The position numbers and the translations under genes are program-made. Positions 16,026-27,223 of a stretch of 64,000 bases of DNA are shown piece after piece (the stretch's first letter is position 1; each line of letters begins with the position of its first letter). The DNA comes from Gammaproteobacteria bacterium HGW-Gammaproteobacteria-15 (GTDB taxonomy: Bacteria > Pseudomonadota > Gammaproteobacteria > Enterobacterales > Alteromonadaceae): NCBI GenBank assembly GCA_002840125.1, contig PGZF01000005.1:372001-436000 (forward strand), given 5' to 3'. The notes beneath the pieces are model-generated. The model saw only the letters and a list, made by a program, of their open reading frames with translations. It did not search any database and was not told the origin of the DNA.

Positions 16026-16374
16026 TGTTTAGGTCTCCTTAATGCAACGCTTTGCTAATGGGTTGCCGCAGCGCGGAACGCAATTAGCAATTTGTCATTT
16101 AAATTCCGATAAAGGAAACATGGATTCCCAGTCCTTTCAAAAACAGCAATTAATCTTCAACTTCTATTTTCACGGTCTGGAAAAGCAAGCATTATATTTC
16201 GGTGGCCGTGCATTATATTTCTAAGCCACGCAGCCTTAAGTCCCTAATTTATAGCAGGTAGCTGGCACAGGCAACAATATAAAAGAACACCTCAGGGCAG
16301 ATATGCCGTGAGGTGTTTTTGTTAACTGCCAGCCCTTTTGATCGTAGCTGAGGTTTTAGGAGCCGGTGTAGTGG
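16026..16374. other. Gene-less stretch between VOC gene and aldehyde dehydrogenase
   Basis: No convincing gene was found. It holds an inverted repeat with perfect 8-base arms TTGCTAAT (16052-16059) and ATTAGCAA (16083-16090) with further imperfect pairing inside, possibly the remnant of another recombination site; an exact 12-base direct repeat GCATTATATTTC at 16189 and 16210; and a terminator at 16286-16320. A 34-codon frame at 16120-16224 has AAAGGA upstream but no recognisable relatives. Confidence 0.6.
16286..16320. terminator. Hairpin terminator, works for the minus-strand dehydrogenase and possibly both ways
   Basis: A 9-bp perfect stem (AACACCTCA/TGAGGTGTT) encloses an inner GGCA/TGCC pairing. 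T-runs follow on the + strand and a T-rich stretch follows on the minus strand. It is 55 bases past the end of the minus-strand dehydrogenase gene. Confidence 0.75.
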
Positions 16375-17751
16375 CTAAGCCGCTATCATAATCAGCTTTA
16401 TATTCACAAACTCCCGCAGGCCAAAGCCACCATGCTCACGGCCGTAGCCGCTGTCTTTTACGCCACCAAACGGAAGATTAGGCTGCGCCAGTGCGTAGCC
16501 GTTAATGTTTACCATACCGGTATCAAAATGCTTTTTAGCCAGTTCAACAGCGCGCTCTACGTTGGCAGAAAATATCCCGCCACCTAAGCCATAGCGCGAG
16601 TCGTTGGCAATTTGCATGGCTTGGACATCATCTTTTGCACGAATAAGTGCTGCTACCGGGCCAAACAACTCATCATCGTATGCAGGCATTTGCGGGCTGA
16701 CATTTTCTAAAATTGACGGTGGATAGAAAAACCCCGTTTGCTCAGGAATTTCGCAACCGCACACCACAGTTGCGCCAGCTTCGATAGATTCGGTCACTTG
16801 TTGGTGCAGCTTGTCGCGTAAGTCAGCTCTTGCCAGCGGCCCAACATCGGTGTCTTCAGAGTTAGGATCGCCCATTTTCAGGCTGCTCATTGCCGCTGAA
16901 AATGCGCTTTTAAAAGCAGCATAATTTTTTTCAGTCACGATAAAGCGTTTTGCCGCTACGCACGTTTCGCCATTGTTAATAATGCGGCCTTTCACGCAGG
17001 TTTTTACTGCCAGCTCAATATCGGCATCATCCAGGATAAGATAAGCATCGTTGCTGCCCAGTTCCAGTACGGTTTTTTTCGCCAGTTTCGCTGCAGCCCC
17101 GGCCACTGCCTTACCCACTTCGTCGCTACCGGTAAAGCTTACGCCTTGCACTTTAGGGTGGCTGATTAAGCTGGTGGCGATATCGCCGTCAATTAGTAAC
17201 GACTGGTAGCAGTGCGTTGGAAAACCGGCTTCAATAAACATGGCCTCAATTTTCTCTGCCATGCCAAATACGTTTGAAGCATGCTTTAACACTGTGGTGT
17301 TACCGGCCACCAGATTAGCAATGCTATAGCGGATCACCTGATATAAGGGGAAATTCCACGGCTGAATGCCTAAAATTACACCAATTGGCTGGTAGCTGAT
17401 AATCGCCCTGCCGTCTTCTGCATTGCGCTCTTCATCGGCTAATACTTTACTGGCCTGCTGAGCGGTGTAACGACAAATTTCGGCGCAAAGCTGCACCTCT
17501 TGCAAACCCTGGGCGCGCACTTTGCCCATTTCGTCTGTCATTAACTGTGCTAGCTGCTGTTGCTGGCTTTCCATCACCTTTGCCAATTTCAGCGCTAACT
17601 CAGCCCGCTCTTTAATACTGACAAGCTTCCAGCTTTGAAAGCATTTATCCGCGTTGTCTACCGCCTGCTGCGCGGCCTCTTTATCCAGTAATTGATATTC
17701 TTTAATCGGTTGTTCGGTGTATGGGTTAATAGTAGTAACGGTGCTAGTCAT
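16375..17751 (-). CDS. NAD(P)-dependent succinate-semialdehyde dehydrogenase-like aldehyde dehydrogenase
   Basis: This 458-residue aldehyde dehydrogenase superfamily protein is full length for the Sad/YneI-GabD type. The cofactor region shows IQPWNFPLYQ and FTGSDEVGKAV; the catalytic glutamate is in LELGSND and the catalytic cysteine in NNGETCVAAKR. The likely reaction is oxidation of succinate semialdehyde to succinate in GABA breakdown, but related aldehydes are possible. No gabT neighbour is present. It has its own terminator and is separated from leuD by 212 bases. Confidence 0.88.
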   Translation of the reverse strand: MTSTVTTINPYTEQPIKEYQLLDKEAAQQAVDNADKCFQSWKLVSIKERAELALKLAKVMESQQQQLAQLMTDEMGKVRAQGLQEVQLCAEICRYTAQQASKVLADEERNAEDGRAIISYQPIGVILGIQPWNFPLYQVIRYSIANLVAGNTTVLKHASNVFGMAEKIEAMFIEAGFPTHCYQSLLIDGDIATSLISHPKVQGVSFTGSDEVGKAVAGAAAKLAKKTVLELGSNDAYLILDDADIELAVKTCVKGRIINNGETCVAAKRFIVTEKNYAAFKSAFSAAMSSLKMGDPNSEDTDVGPLARADLRDKLHQQVTESIEAGATVVCGCEIPEQTGFFYPPSILENVSPQMPAYDDELFGPVAALIRAKDDVQAMQIANDSRYGLGGGIFSANVERAVELAKKHFDTGMVNINGYALAQPNLPFGGVKDSGYGREHGGFGLREFVNIKLIMIAA

Positions 17752-17914
17752 GGTTTACCCCTTCAACTTATGCAAATAGGGGTAAAGGACGCAAAGGCAG
17801 TGCCAAGTCTGAAGTTACGCTACAGATTCATTTAACAATATGATTATGTTCATTTTTAATTAGAAACCATCACGTGTGGATTCAGCACGCCAGCAATGGC
17901 GTGTGAAAACTTTG

Positions 17915-17952
17915 CAGAACACCGGCACCTTATTTACAGTGCCGGTGTTCTG
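17915..17952. terminator. Long perfect stem-loop downstream of leuD
   Basis: A perfect 14-bp stem (CAGAACACCGGCAC/GTGCCGGTGTTCTG) with a 10-base loop lies 11 bases after the leuD stop codon. Neither strand has a clear T-run after it, so it may be a transcript-stabilising or processing hairpin rather than a classical terminator. Confidence 0.55.
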
Positions 17953-17963
17953 TAGGCAGCCTC

Positions 17964-18566
17964 TTACCCCAACCAGGGGTGGCTGGCTTTGCGGCTTTGC
18001 TCGTAATCGGCTATTTGTGAATTTAACTGCTCGCTGCTGCCGATAAAATCTAAGCCGGATAACAGCCTTTGCTTAATATCGGCGTCGATATTAAAACCCA
18101 TGGCGGCATTGTTGCCGAACATAATCTCCTGGCTGGCTAAATCAATTTGCCACTGCTGCGGGCCTTGCTGGCAGCGGTTAAACAGTAAGTCGATATTGGT
18201 TTTACTCAGCTGAATTAACAACATGGCGTTATTGACACTGTTATTAAAGAAAATATCGGCAAAGCTTTCGGCAATAATCACATTAAAGCCATACTGCTTA
18301 ATCGCCCAGGGTGCGTGCTCGCGGCTGGAGCCACAGCCAAAATTAGCGCGGGTCAGCAATATACTGGCACCCTGATATTCCGGCCGGTTAACAACAAAGT
18401 CCGGGTTTGGACTGCCATCGGCTAAATAGCGCCAGTCAAAAAACATTGCCTCGGCAAAACCATCGCGGCTAACGCTGGTTAAAAACTGCTTCGGGATAAT
18501 CTGGTCAGTATCAACGTTATTTTTATCCAGCGGGCACACCAGGCCCTGTGCAAATATCTTACTCAT
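17964..18566 (-). CDS. leuD: 3-isopropylmalate dehydratase small subunit
   Basis: This 200-residue protein is the swivelling domain subunit of isopropylmalate isomerase, which interconverts 2- and 3-isopropylmalate with LeuC in leucine synthesis. It shows [17 protein letters not shown] near the N-terminus and the [13 protein letters not shown] substrate-contact motif, both hallmarks of LeuD. Length is normal. It is the last gene of leuABCD and overlaps leuC by 4 bases. Confidence 0.98.
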   Translation of the reverse strand: MSKIFAQGLVCPLDKNNVDTDQIIPKQFLTSVSRDGFAEAMFFDWRYLADGSPNPDFVVNRPEYQGASILLTRANFGCGSSREHAPWAIKQYGFNVIIAESFADIFFNNSVNNAMLLIQLSKTNIDLLFNRCQQGPQQWQIDLASQEIMFGNNAAMGFNIDADIKQRLLSGLDFIGSSEQLNSQIADYEQSRKASHPWLG

Positions 18567-20007
18567 GGCTGTTCTCCTGCTGCTGTTACTGTAGTCTGGG
18601 CTGCGATATTAACAAATTTACCGGCAATCGCCGCGGCGGCGGCCATGGCCGGGCTAACCAAATGGGTGCGGGCACCGCGGCCCTGGCGGCCTTCAAAGTT
18701 ACGGTTTGACGTAGAAGCGCAGCGCTGGCCGGCTTCGACCCTGTCGTCATTCATACCCAGGCACATACTGCAGCCCGGTTCCCGCCATTCAAAGCCGGCG
18801 TCTTTAAAAATGGTGGCCAAGCCTTCAGCTTCGGCCTGGCGTTTTACCACGCCCGAACCCGGCACTACTAAAGCGCGCACACCGGCAGCGACTTTTTTAC
18901 CCTGCACCACACTTGCGGCAGCGCGTAAGTCTTCAATCCGGCTGTTGGTGCAACTGCCAATAAACACTACATCTACTTTACAGTCGGTCAGCTTTTGCCC
19001 CGCCTCAAGCCCCATATAGGCCAGCGCCCGCTCGGCGGCGTCGCGCTTGGTAGCGTCAGTAAAGCTGGCTGGCGCCGGTACGCTTTGATCCACGGCCATC
19101 ACCTGCTCGGGGTTGGTGCCCCAGGTAATTTGCGGCGTAATAGCAGCGGCATCAATCTCCACCACAGTGTCAAACACCGCATCAGCGTCAGAATACAGGC
19201 TTTGCCAGTAGGCTACTGCGCCGTCCCAATGCTCTGCTTTGGGCGCATGCGCCTTGCCTTTGATATAGTCGAAGGTGATTTGATCCGGTGCAATTAAGCC
19301 GGCTTTGGCGCCCATTTCTATGCTCATATTGCACAGCGTCATGCGCCCTTCCATGCTCATAGCACGGATAGCACTGCCGCTGAACTCGGCAACATAGCCA
19401 TTACCGCCGGCAGTACCCAGCTTACCGATTACCGCCATAATCACGTCTTTTGGCGTCACATAAGCGCTTAACTCGCCGTTTATCTCCACTTTTAACGTTT
19501 TTGCCTGCTGCTGCGGCAGGGTTTGCGTGGCCAGTACGTGCTCGACCTCTGAGGTACCTATACCAAAGGCCAGCGCGCCGAAAGCACCGTGGGTTGAGGT
19601 GTGGGAGTCACCACAAACGATAATCATGCCAGGCTGGGTTAAGCCCTGCTCCGGGCCAATCACATGCACTATGCCCTGATCGGGGTGGGTTAAATCCAGC
19701 AGTGGGATGCGGTTTTCTTCGCAGTTAGCCGCTAAGGCTTCCAGCTGTTTGCGTGAAGTCTCACCGGCAGCGTCGATGCTACGGCGCTGGGTTGAGACGT
19801 TATGGTCCATAGTGGCGAAAGTTAAATCCGGCCGGCGCACATTGCGGTTGGCCAGTTTTAAACCGGAAAACGCCTGCGGCGAGGTAACTTCGTGAATTAA
19901 ATGCCGGTCGACATACAATAAGTCGGTGCTGGGGTTTAACTTACCCACTACGTGGCTGGCGTAGATTTTTTGATACAAGGTTTGAGCTTTCGAAGTAGCC
20001 TGGCCCA

Positions 20008-20008
<1 letters not shown>
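18563..20008 (-). CDS. leuC: 3-isopropylmalate dehydratase large subunit
   Basis: This 481-residue aconitase-family subunit carries the [4Fe-4S] cluster of isopropylmalate isomerase. The three cluster cysteines are seen in [14 protein letters not shown] and in [12 protein letters not shown]. Other family marks are [16 protein letters not shown] and [14 protein letters not shown]. Length matches the enterobacterial LeuC. It overlaps leuD at its end and touches leuB at its start (shared base), consistent with one tightly coupled leuABCD transcript. Confidence 0.98.
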
Positions 20009-22676
<2,668 letters not shown>

Positions 22677-22737
22677 CTTGTGTTTCCTGTTCCGTTATCT
22701 CGGTGTAGGTTGCAACCTGTGGCGGGGGTTTAAATGC

Positions 22738-22767
22738 AAAAAACCCCGGCCAGTGGCACGGGGTTTT
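22738..22767 (-). terminator. Attenuator terminator of the leu operon
   Basis: On the minus strand AAAACCCCG and CGGGGTTTT form a stem with inner GCC/GGC pairing, followed by a T-run. It lies 24 bases after the leader peptide stop and 62 bases before leuA. The left arm (ACCCCGTGC, 22756-22764) can alternatively pair with GCGCGGGGT (22806-22814) inside the leader coding region in 8 of 9 positions, giving an antiterminator. Confidence 0.85.
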
Positions 22768-22790
22768 AGCTTTATCGGTTCGTTACGTTT

Positions 22791-22868
22791 TTACCAATAA
22801 GCAGCACCCCGCGCGCCGGTGAGGAGCACGAGGAGGCCAATTGTAGAAACGCGACGGTTAAAATTCAT
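22791..22868 (-). CDS. leuL: leu operon leader peptide (25 codons)
   Basis: A short frame begins at ATG 22868 and ends at TAA 22791, too short for ordinary gene finding. It contains the run GLLVLL with four leucine codons, all CTC, and ends GARGAAYW. When charged tRNA-Leu(GAG) is scarce the ribosome would stall there, leaving the downstream GCGCGGGGT free to form the antiterminator, so leuABCD is transcribed. Position, leucine codons, antiterminator and terminator all fit classical leu attenuation. Symbol given by function. Confidence 0.85.
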   Translation of the reverse strand: MNFNRRVSTIGLLVLLTGARGAAYW

Positions 22869-22909
22869 TAATTGCTCTGTTGGTTACATTGGTTAGCAAA
22901 ACGCCAATA

Positions 22910-22938
22910 GTAATAGCATGGTTATTTTTTTACTGCAA
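22910..22938 (-). promoter_or_regulatory. Candidate sigma-70 promoter of the leu operon
   Basis: On the minus strand TTGCAG (-35) and TATTAC (-10) are separated by 17 bases. It lies about 40 bases upstream of the leader peptide start. Only an approximate match to consensus; other hexamers nearby (TATACT) are possible. Confidence 0.4.
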
Positions 22939-23056
22939 CAGTATAGATGGCTAAATGGCAAAAAACTTTTATTAGCATTGAAAAGCACTTGCATATTACG
23001 GCAAGGTTACATAAGATGCGCGCCGTCTTACCAAGCGCTTTGCCGCAAACGACTCT

Positions 23057-23143
23057 GCCCGGGTGGTGAAATCGGTAGACACAAGGGATTTAAAATCCCT
23101 CGCTCGAAAGGGCGTGCCGGTTCAAGTCCGGCCCCGGGCACCA
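23057..23143 (+). tRNA. tRNA-Leu (anticodon UAA)
   Basis: The 87-base sequence starts GCCCGGG and ends CCCGGGC followed by an encoded ACCA end. The anticodon stem AGGGA/TCCCT encloses the loop TTTAAAA with anticodon TAA. A long variable arm (CGCTCGAAAGGGCG region) and the T-arm with GTTCAAGTC are present, as required for a class II leucine tRNA. It reads UUA and UUG, not the CTC codons in the leu leader. Confidence 0.97.
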
Positions 23144-23185
23144 TTTCTCTGCTGTTATACCCCCGACTTCCCATTGTTGTCGCTA

Positions 23186-23530
23186 TCAGATAAGCAGAAT
23201 CAACTCAAACAACAGCTTTTGCAGATTCTGCCGGCTATCCATCAGTAATAATAATTCGATACGCTGCTTTTGCCCGTCAACCCTGTAAAACAACAGATTG
23301 TGCTGGTCTACCTGCCACTGCCGGTAATCTGCAATACCCAGCGCCAGCAAACGTTCGCTGATAGGTGCCAAGGTGGGATGCGTTGCCAGATCCTGCTTAA
23401 TGCGCTGTTTAATATGCGCTAGCGTATTTTGCGTCAGAGTGGCGGAGTACTTTTCGGTTAAAAATGCAGCAAGCCGCTGCTGTGATAATTTAAACAGTGG
23501 CGAGGCAACAATAGCGTAGGCGTTACTCAA
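23186..23530 (-). CDS. RelE/ParE-family toxin
   Basis: This 114-residue basic protein has the RelE/ParE toxin pattern: an N-terminal strand (AYAIVASPLFKLSQQRLAAFL), two helices, then strands YRQWQVDQHNLLFYRVD and QRIELLLLMDSRQ. Such toxins cleave ribosome-bound mRNA (RelE) or poison gyrase (ParE); which applies is not clear. The only suitable start is TTG at 23530, inside the end of the antitoxin gene (8-base overlap), so translation must be coupled to the antitoxin. Confidence 0.8.
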   Translation of the reverse strand: MSNAYAIVASPLFKLSQQRLAAFLTEKYSATLTQNTLAHIKQRIKQDLATHPTLAPISERLLALGIADYRQWQVDQHNLLFYRVDGQKQRIELLLLMDSRQNLQKLLFELILLI

Positions 23531-23741
23531 ATGCCTGATCCAGTGTTAATTCAGCACCTTGCAATGACTTTTCCGACAGCTTCAGCATTTTTAGCAATGC
23601 TAACGTGTCTTGCTGAAACTGATAATCCTGATAAGACTGCACCACAAAAGCCGGTTTGCCATTTTTGGTGATTAGTAGCTCCTCGCGCAGTTCCAGCGTG
23701 TTGGCGTGCTCTTTTAAGTAGGTAATCGTTTCAGTTTGCAT
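23523..23741 (-). CDS. Phd/YefM-family antitoxin
   Basis: This 72-residue protein has the Phd/YefM pattern: TITYLKEHANTLELREELLITKNGKPAFVVQSYQDY, i.e. the DNA-binding N-terminal domain, followed by a flexible, acidic toxin-binding tail (SLQGAELTLDQAFE). ATG 23741 was chosen over the open frame to 23753 because GAGGG lies 5 bases upstream. It comes first in the pair, as usual for antitoxins that repress their own promoter. Confidence 0.85.
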   Translation of the reverse strand: MQTETITYLKEHANTLELREELLITKNGKPAFVVQSYQDYQFQQDTLALLKMLKLSEKSLQGAELTLDQAFE

Positions 23742-23844
23742 AACCGCCCTCAAAAAGACTTTATTCAGACTGATCTAGCCTAGCAGATAATCTGCCACTG
23801 CACCAACCTAAGCCAGTTAAACACGCTGCCGCTGTTTACCTGAC

Positions 23845-24837
23845 TTAGCGCAAAGTCTGGATCTGGCATTGGGATAGAGTAGCAGTGCCCGCTTGTTGTG
23901 CCTGAATAATTTGCTGTTCGCTATCGAGCAAATTGCCATCTTGCGGCGCCAGTTGCAGTGCTGTCGTAATTAATTCTGCGGCTTTGTTGTGGCAACCCAG
24001 CTCACTTAACAGCACAGCGTAGTTATTCAGATACGACACTTCTTGCTGAGCCATCGCCAGGCCTTTGTCAAACCAGGCCGCAGCAACTAACGGCTCTACA
24101 GAGAAATAATGATTACCCAGTAAAAAATACGGTAACCAGTAATCCGGCCATTGCCGGGTGGCCCTTTTAAGCGCAGCAAGGCCGGCATCAGGCTGGCCGG
24201 TGTTAAGTAAATCCTGGCTGGCTCTGGTGTATAAAAACGATTCTAACTGCGTACTGGTTTTATCCGGCGGCAACATGGCTAACAACCAATAATTACCGCG
24301 CTGCCAGGTGCGCTCAAAGGTGGCAAAGTTAAGCCGGTGTGCCTCTGTTACGCCGGTATGCAAAACCACCTCGGCTGCGTCAAGGTCGTAGCCAATTACT
24401 ACGGCATAGTGCCACTGCGGCAACCAGGCAATAGAGTTGTTTTGCAGCACAATCACCGGAATGTTTTCTGCTACCAGGCTGAGTAGCTGCGCCATAGTGG
24501 CACGCGGCTGTGCATAAGCCACCAGCCCCAATTGCCGGGTTGCGGCTGCCATCTCAATTTGTAAGGTGCCATCCAGACTGGGTATAAAGGTGGCTGGCGC
24601 AATATCGTCAGGGCTTTTACTCAGGCCATAAAAACCCGCTACTTCAGCTAAGGTTGTCGGGCCACAGAAAAACTGTTGCTGCGGATAAAACGGTACCTGC
24701 GCAATAACATGCTGGCGGGCAATATCAGGTGGATTGGCGAGTAATTGCCGGGTTTGTGGTGGTGTCTGGCAAGCGGTTAAACCAAGCAACAGACCAGCCA
24801 ACAGGCTGGCCTGCCACACTAAACGGAGAAACAACAT
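23845..24837 (-). CDS. PA2778-family lipoprotein cysteine peptidase (C39-like) with TPR domain
   Basis: This 330-residue protein begins with a lipoprotein signal peptide ending LTAC (lipidated C23). The peptidase domain has C58 in FFCGPTTLAEVAG and H143 in WHYAVVIGY, the C39-like cysteine-protease pair, with Q55 as likely oxyanion residue. The C-terminal part (about 200-320) has TPR-like repeats. The lipid anchor places it in the periplasm. It lies 3 bases after the PA2779-type gene, so the two form an operon. PA2778 proteins are conserved but uncharacterised; substrate cleavage is not shown. Confidence 0.85.
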   Translation of the reverse strand: MLFLRLVWQASLLAGLLLGLTACQTPPQTRQLLANPPDIARQHVIAQVPFYPQQQFFCGPTTLAEVAGFYGLSKSPDDIAPATFIPSLDGTLQIEMAAATRQLGLVAYAQPRATMAQLLSLVAENIPVIVLQNNSIAWLPQWHYAVVIGYDLDAAEVVLHTGVTEAHRLNFATFERTWQRGNYWLLAMLPPDKTSTQLESFLYTRASQDLLNTGQPDAGLAALKRATRQWPDYWLPYFLLGNHYFSVEPLVAAAWFDKGLAMAQQEVSYLNNYAVLLSELGCHNKAAELITTALQLAPQDGNLLDSEQQIIQAQQAGTATLSQCQIQTLR

Positions 24838-24840
24838 TGA

Positions 24841-25215
24841 TCAGATGGGGCGGATAAACGGATAAACGTCAGTAATACCCATCAGGTCCAGCACGGCAAC
24901 GACTACCAGCACTGTAATGATAACGCCCACGATACCACCTGCCGGCATATCATTAAGCTCATTGTTTAACGCATCCAGCTCAGCCGTAGTCATGGCAGCA
25001 ATACGTTGTTTGGCATCATCCGGGTTTACCCCCAGTTCTATCAGTTTGTTTTGCACTTCAGCGCTGTCGACAAAAGATAACACCTGCTGCTTGTTGTATT
25101 GGTGCTGTTGCGCCGCAATTACCTGCTCTGAACTGTATACACCGGCGCTTGCCTGGCCCATACCGAAGATTAACATCACAGTTGCGATGCCGACTGCTAC
25201 AAATTTATTTATCAT
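24841..25215 (-). CDS. PA2779-family small exported protein
   Basis: This 124-residue protein has an N-terminal signal peptide (FVAVGIATVMLIFGMGQASA), a helical soluble domain (about 27-88) and a C-terminal membrane helix (GVIITVLVVVAVLDLMG) preceded by PAGG at residues 91-94. ATG 25215 fits AAGGA 7 bases upstream. PA2779 proteins occur next to PA2778 peptidases; function is unknown. The diglycine before a hydrophobic stretch recalls the cleavage site of C39 peptidase substrates, an inference not supported by data here. Confidence 0.82.
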   Translation of the reverse strand: MINKFVAVGIATVMLIFGMGQASAGVYSSEQVIAAQQHQYNKQQVLSFVDSAEVQNKLIELGVNPDDAKQRIAAMTTAELDALNNELNDMPAGGIVGVIITVLVVVAVLDLMGITDVYPFIRPI

Positions 25216-25436
25216 GCATGTATCCTTCAACTTATTGTTTTTAGGGAAAAATTAATTTTTATAGGTAAGATTTACAACGCTGACTATTAAATATGCGGAG
25301 TTTCACAGAGTAGACCATATACCGGCCCTGTGCAACTGAGCAAAGGGCAACCGGTGGTTACGCACCGGATCCGCTGTGTACGCCGACAACAGCAAGCAAA
25401 TATACCGATGAATTACGGCTTCAACGCGTTAACTGT

Positions 25437-26324
25437 TCACAGCCTTATTCTGGCAATATCCCGTGCTGGCGGGCGGCCGAACATACGGGCATATTCGCGG
25501 CTAAACTGCGATGGGCTCTCATAGCCAACTTTGTAAGCCGTGCTTGCTGCATCCATTTGCTGCGAGATCATTAAGCTTCGCGCCTCCACCAGCCGAACTG
25601 ATTTCTGAAACTGCAACGGGCTCATATTTGTTACAGATTTAAAATGCACGTGAAAAGAGGACACGCTCATACCGGCAAGGCTCGCCAGTTCTTCTATCGT
25701 TACTGTTTGATCATAATCACGCCGCAGCTTTTGAATAGCGACAGAGATACGTTGTGTCGGTGTACCTTTTAACGAAATTTGCGCGATTTCTTTGCCATAA
25801 TTACTACGCAGCATGCGGTAGTGCATCTCACGAATAAGTGCTTCGCTTAACACCGGTATATCGTCTGGCTCTTCGAGCAGTGTAAATAAGCGCAACAGGC
25901 TGTTGCCCATTTGCCGGTCTACCTGGCCGATAAACAAGCCGCTTTTCGCCGTTTTGTTGGCTACAGCCAGATATTGCATTTGCAACAACAACTCAGAAAG
26001 CAGCCGGACATCAATATTTATCTGAATAACAAAATACGGCCGCTGTTCTGACGCTTCAACCACGGTGCCCAGGATAGGCAAATCCACCGAGGCAATAAGA
26101 AACTCCAGTTCGCCATAAGACAGCATCTCAGTGCCCAGCAGCACGTTCTTGCGGCCTTGTACAATAATGCACAGGCAAGGCTCATACACAGCCGGCATAG
26201 TGATCTGCGGGCAGCAGATTTTGTAGCAGAACACGTTGGGGATGGCCGTGCTATTTAAACCTTCATTCACGGCAACCTGCTGCACCAGCTGCAATAGCTT
26301 TTGCTGTAGCATATCGTTTTCCAT
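25437..26324 (-). CDS. AraC-family transcriptional regulator (YqhC-like)
   Basis: This regulator has the AraC_N-type (PF06719-like) N-terminal cupin domain (YEPCLCIIVQGRKNVLLG) and C-terminal AraC HTH pair (TIEELASLAGMSVSSFHVHFKSVTNMSPLQFQKSVRL and AASTAYKVGYESPSQFSREYARMFG). The ATG at 26324 has AGG 8 bases upstream; a GTG at 26339 is the alternative. It is divergent from an SDR gene and close to a yqhD homologue, as YqhC is to yqhD in E. coli, where it answers to aldehydes. That makes activation of the neighbours likely. Confidence 0.88.
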   Translation of the reverse strand: MENDMLQQKLLQLVQQVAVNEGLNSTAIPNVFCYKICCPQITMPAVYEPCLCIIVQGRKNVLLGTEMLSYGELEFLIASVDLPILGTVVEASEQRPYFVIQINIDVRLLSELLLQMQYLAVANKTAKSGLFIGQVDRQMGNSLLRLFTLLEEPDDIPVLSEALIREMHYRMLRSNYGKEIAQISLKGTPTQRISVAIQKLRRDYDQTVTIEELASLAGMSVSSFHVHFKSVTNMSPLQFQKSVRLVEARSLMISQQMDAASTAYKVGYESPSQFSREYARMFGRPPARDIARIRL

Positions 26325-26474
26325 ATTGCTTACCTGCACAAGTTGGATAATCAGGCAATGATACCGTATCTTTGGGTATCCATAACAGCACTTGATAGCG
26401 TTAGCATAACAGGCATCGGGGCAACCCGTATTTAACCAGCAGTATTTCCTGTTTATCTATTAAGGAGTCTTGTT

Positions 26475-27206
26475 ATGACAACTAATAAAGCCAAAGTTAT
26501 TCTGATCACCGGTGCCAGCAGTGGTATCGGCGAAACCACAGCAAAAGTGTTAGCAAAAGCCGGTCATACTGTTCTTGTTGCCGCCCGGCGCACTGATCGT
26601 CTTGACGCCCTTGTTCAGACAATTAAGCAAGATGGCGGCATGGCCAAAGCCTATGCGCTGGATGTGACATCGCGTGACAATTTCAAAGCCGTGGTTGCAG
26701 CAGCTACTGATGAGTTCGGCCCGATTGATGTATTGGTTAACAACGCCGGTTTAATGCCGCTATCGCCGATGGCAGCGCTTAAATCGAACGAATGGGAGCA
26801 GATGATCGACGTTAACATTAAAGGTGTGTTAAATGGCATAGAGTCGGTTTTAACGTCGATGGAACAGCGCGGCGGCCACATTATTAATACCGCTTCTATC
26901 GCCGCACATAATGTATTTCCCACCGCTGCGGTGTATTGCGCCACTAAGTTTGCCGTGCGTGCTATTTCAAACGGCCTGCGCTTAGAAACAAAAAAGGTGC
27001 GGGTTACCACTATTTCGCCAGGCGTAGTGGAAAGTGAGTTGGCGCACACCACAACAGATACCGCAACTAAGGCATGGTTGGAGGATTTCCGTAAAGTGGC
27101 GTTAAAACCAGAAGCCATAGCCAACGCTATTGCTTATGCCATTGCACAACCCGACGATGTGAATGTGGATGAGATCATAGTGCAGCCCACTCAGTCCGGC
27201 TACTAA
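26475..27206 (+). CDS. Short-chain dehydrogenase/reductase
   Basis: This 243-residue SDR of the classical type has the cofactor motif ITGASSGIGETTAKVLA, the NNAG motif (LVNNAGLMPL), catalytic serine (TASIAAHNVF) and YxxxK (YCATK). The RR after the second strand (ARRTDRL) suggests NADPH. The relatives reduce carbonyl compounds or oxidise alcohols. AAGGAG precedes the ATG. It is divergent from the AraC-type regulator, which probably controls it. Confidence 0.93.
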   Translation: MTTNKAKVILITGASSGIGETTAKVLAKAGHTVLVAARRTDRLDALVQTIKQDGGMAKAYALDVTSRDNFKAVVAAATDEFGPIDVLVNNAGLMPLSPMAALKSNEWEQMIDVNIKGVLNGIESVLTSMEQRGGHIINTASIAAHNVFPTAAVYCATKFAVRAISNGLRLETKKVRVTTISPGVVESELAHTTTDTATKAWLEDFRKVALKPEAIANAIAYAIAQPDDVNVDEIIVQPTQSGY

Positions 27207-27223
27207 GGCTCAGTAAGCCAACG

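Noticed and set aside
16120-16224. 34-codon frame with AAAGGA upstream
   Set aside because: Possible ribosome site but no relatives recognised; the end consists of an exact 12-base repeat; mentioned only within the gene-less stretch.
23057-23143. tRNA-Leu as the tRNA sensed by the leu leader
   Set aside because: Its anticodon UAA reads UUA/UUG, while the leader uses only CTC codons.
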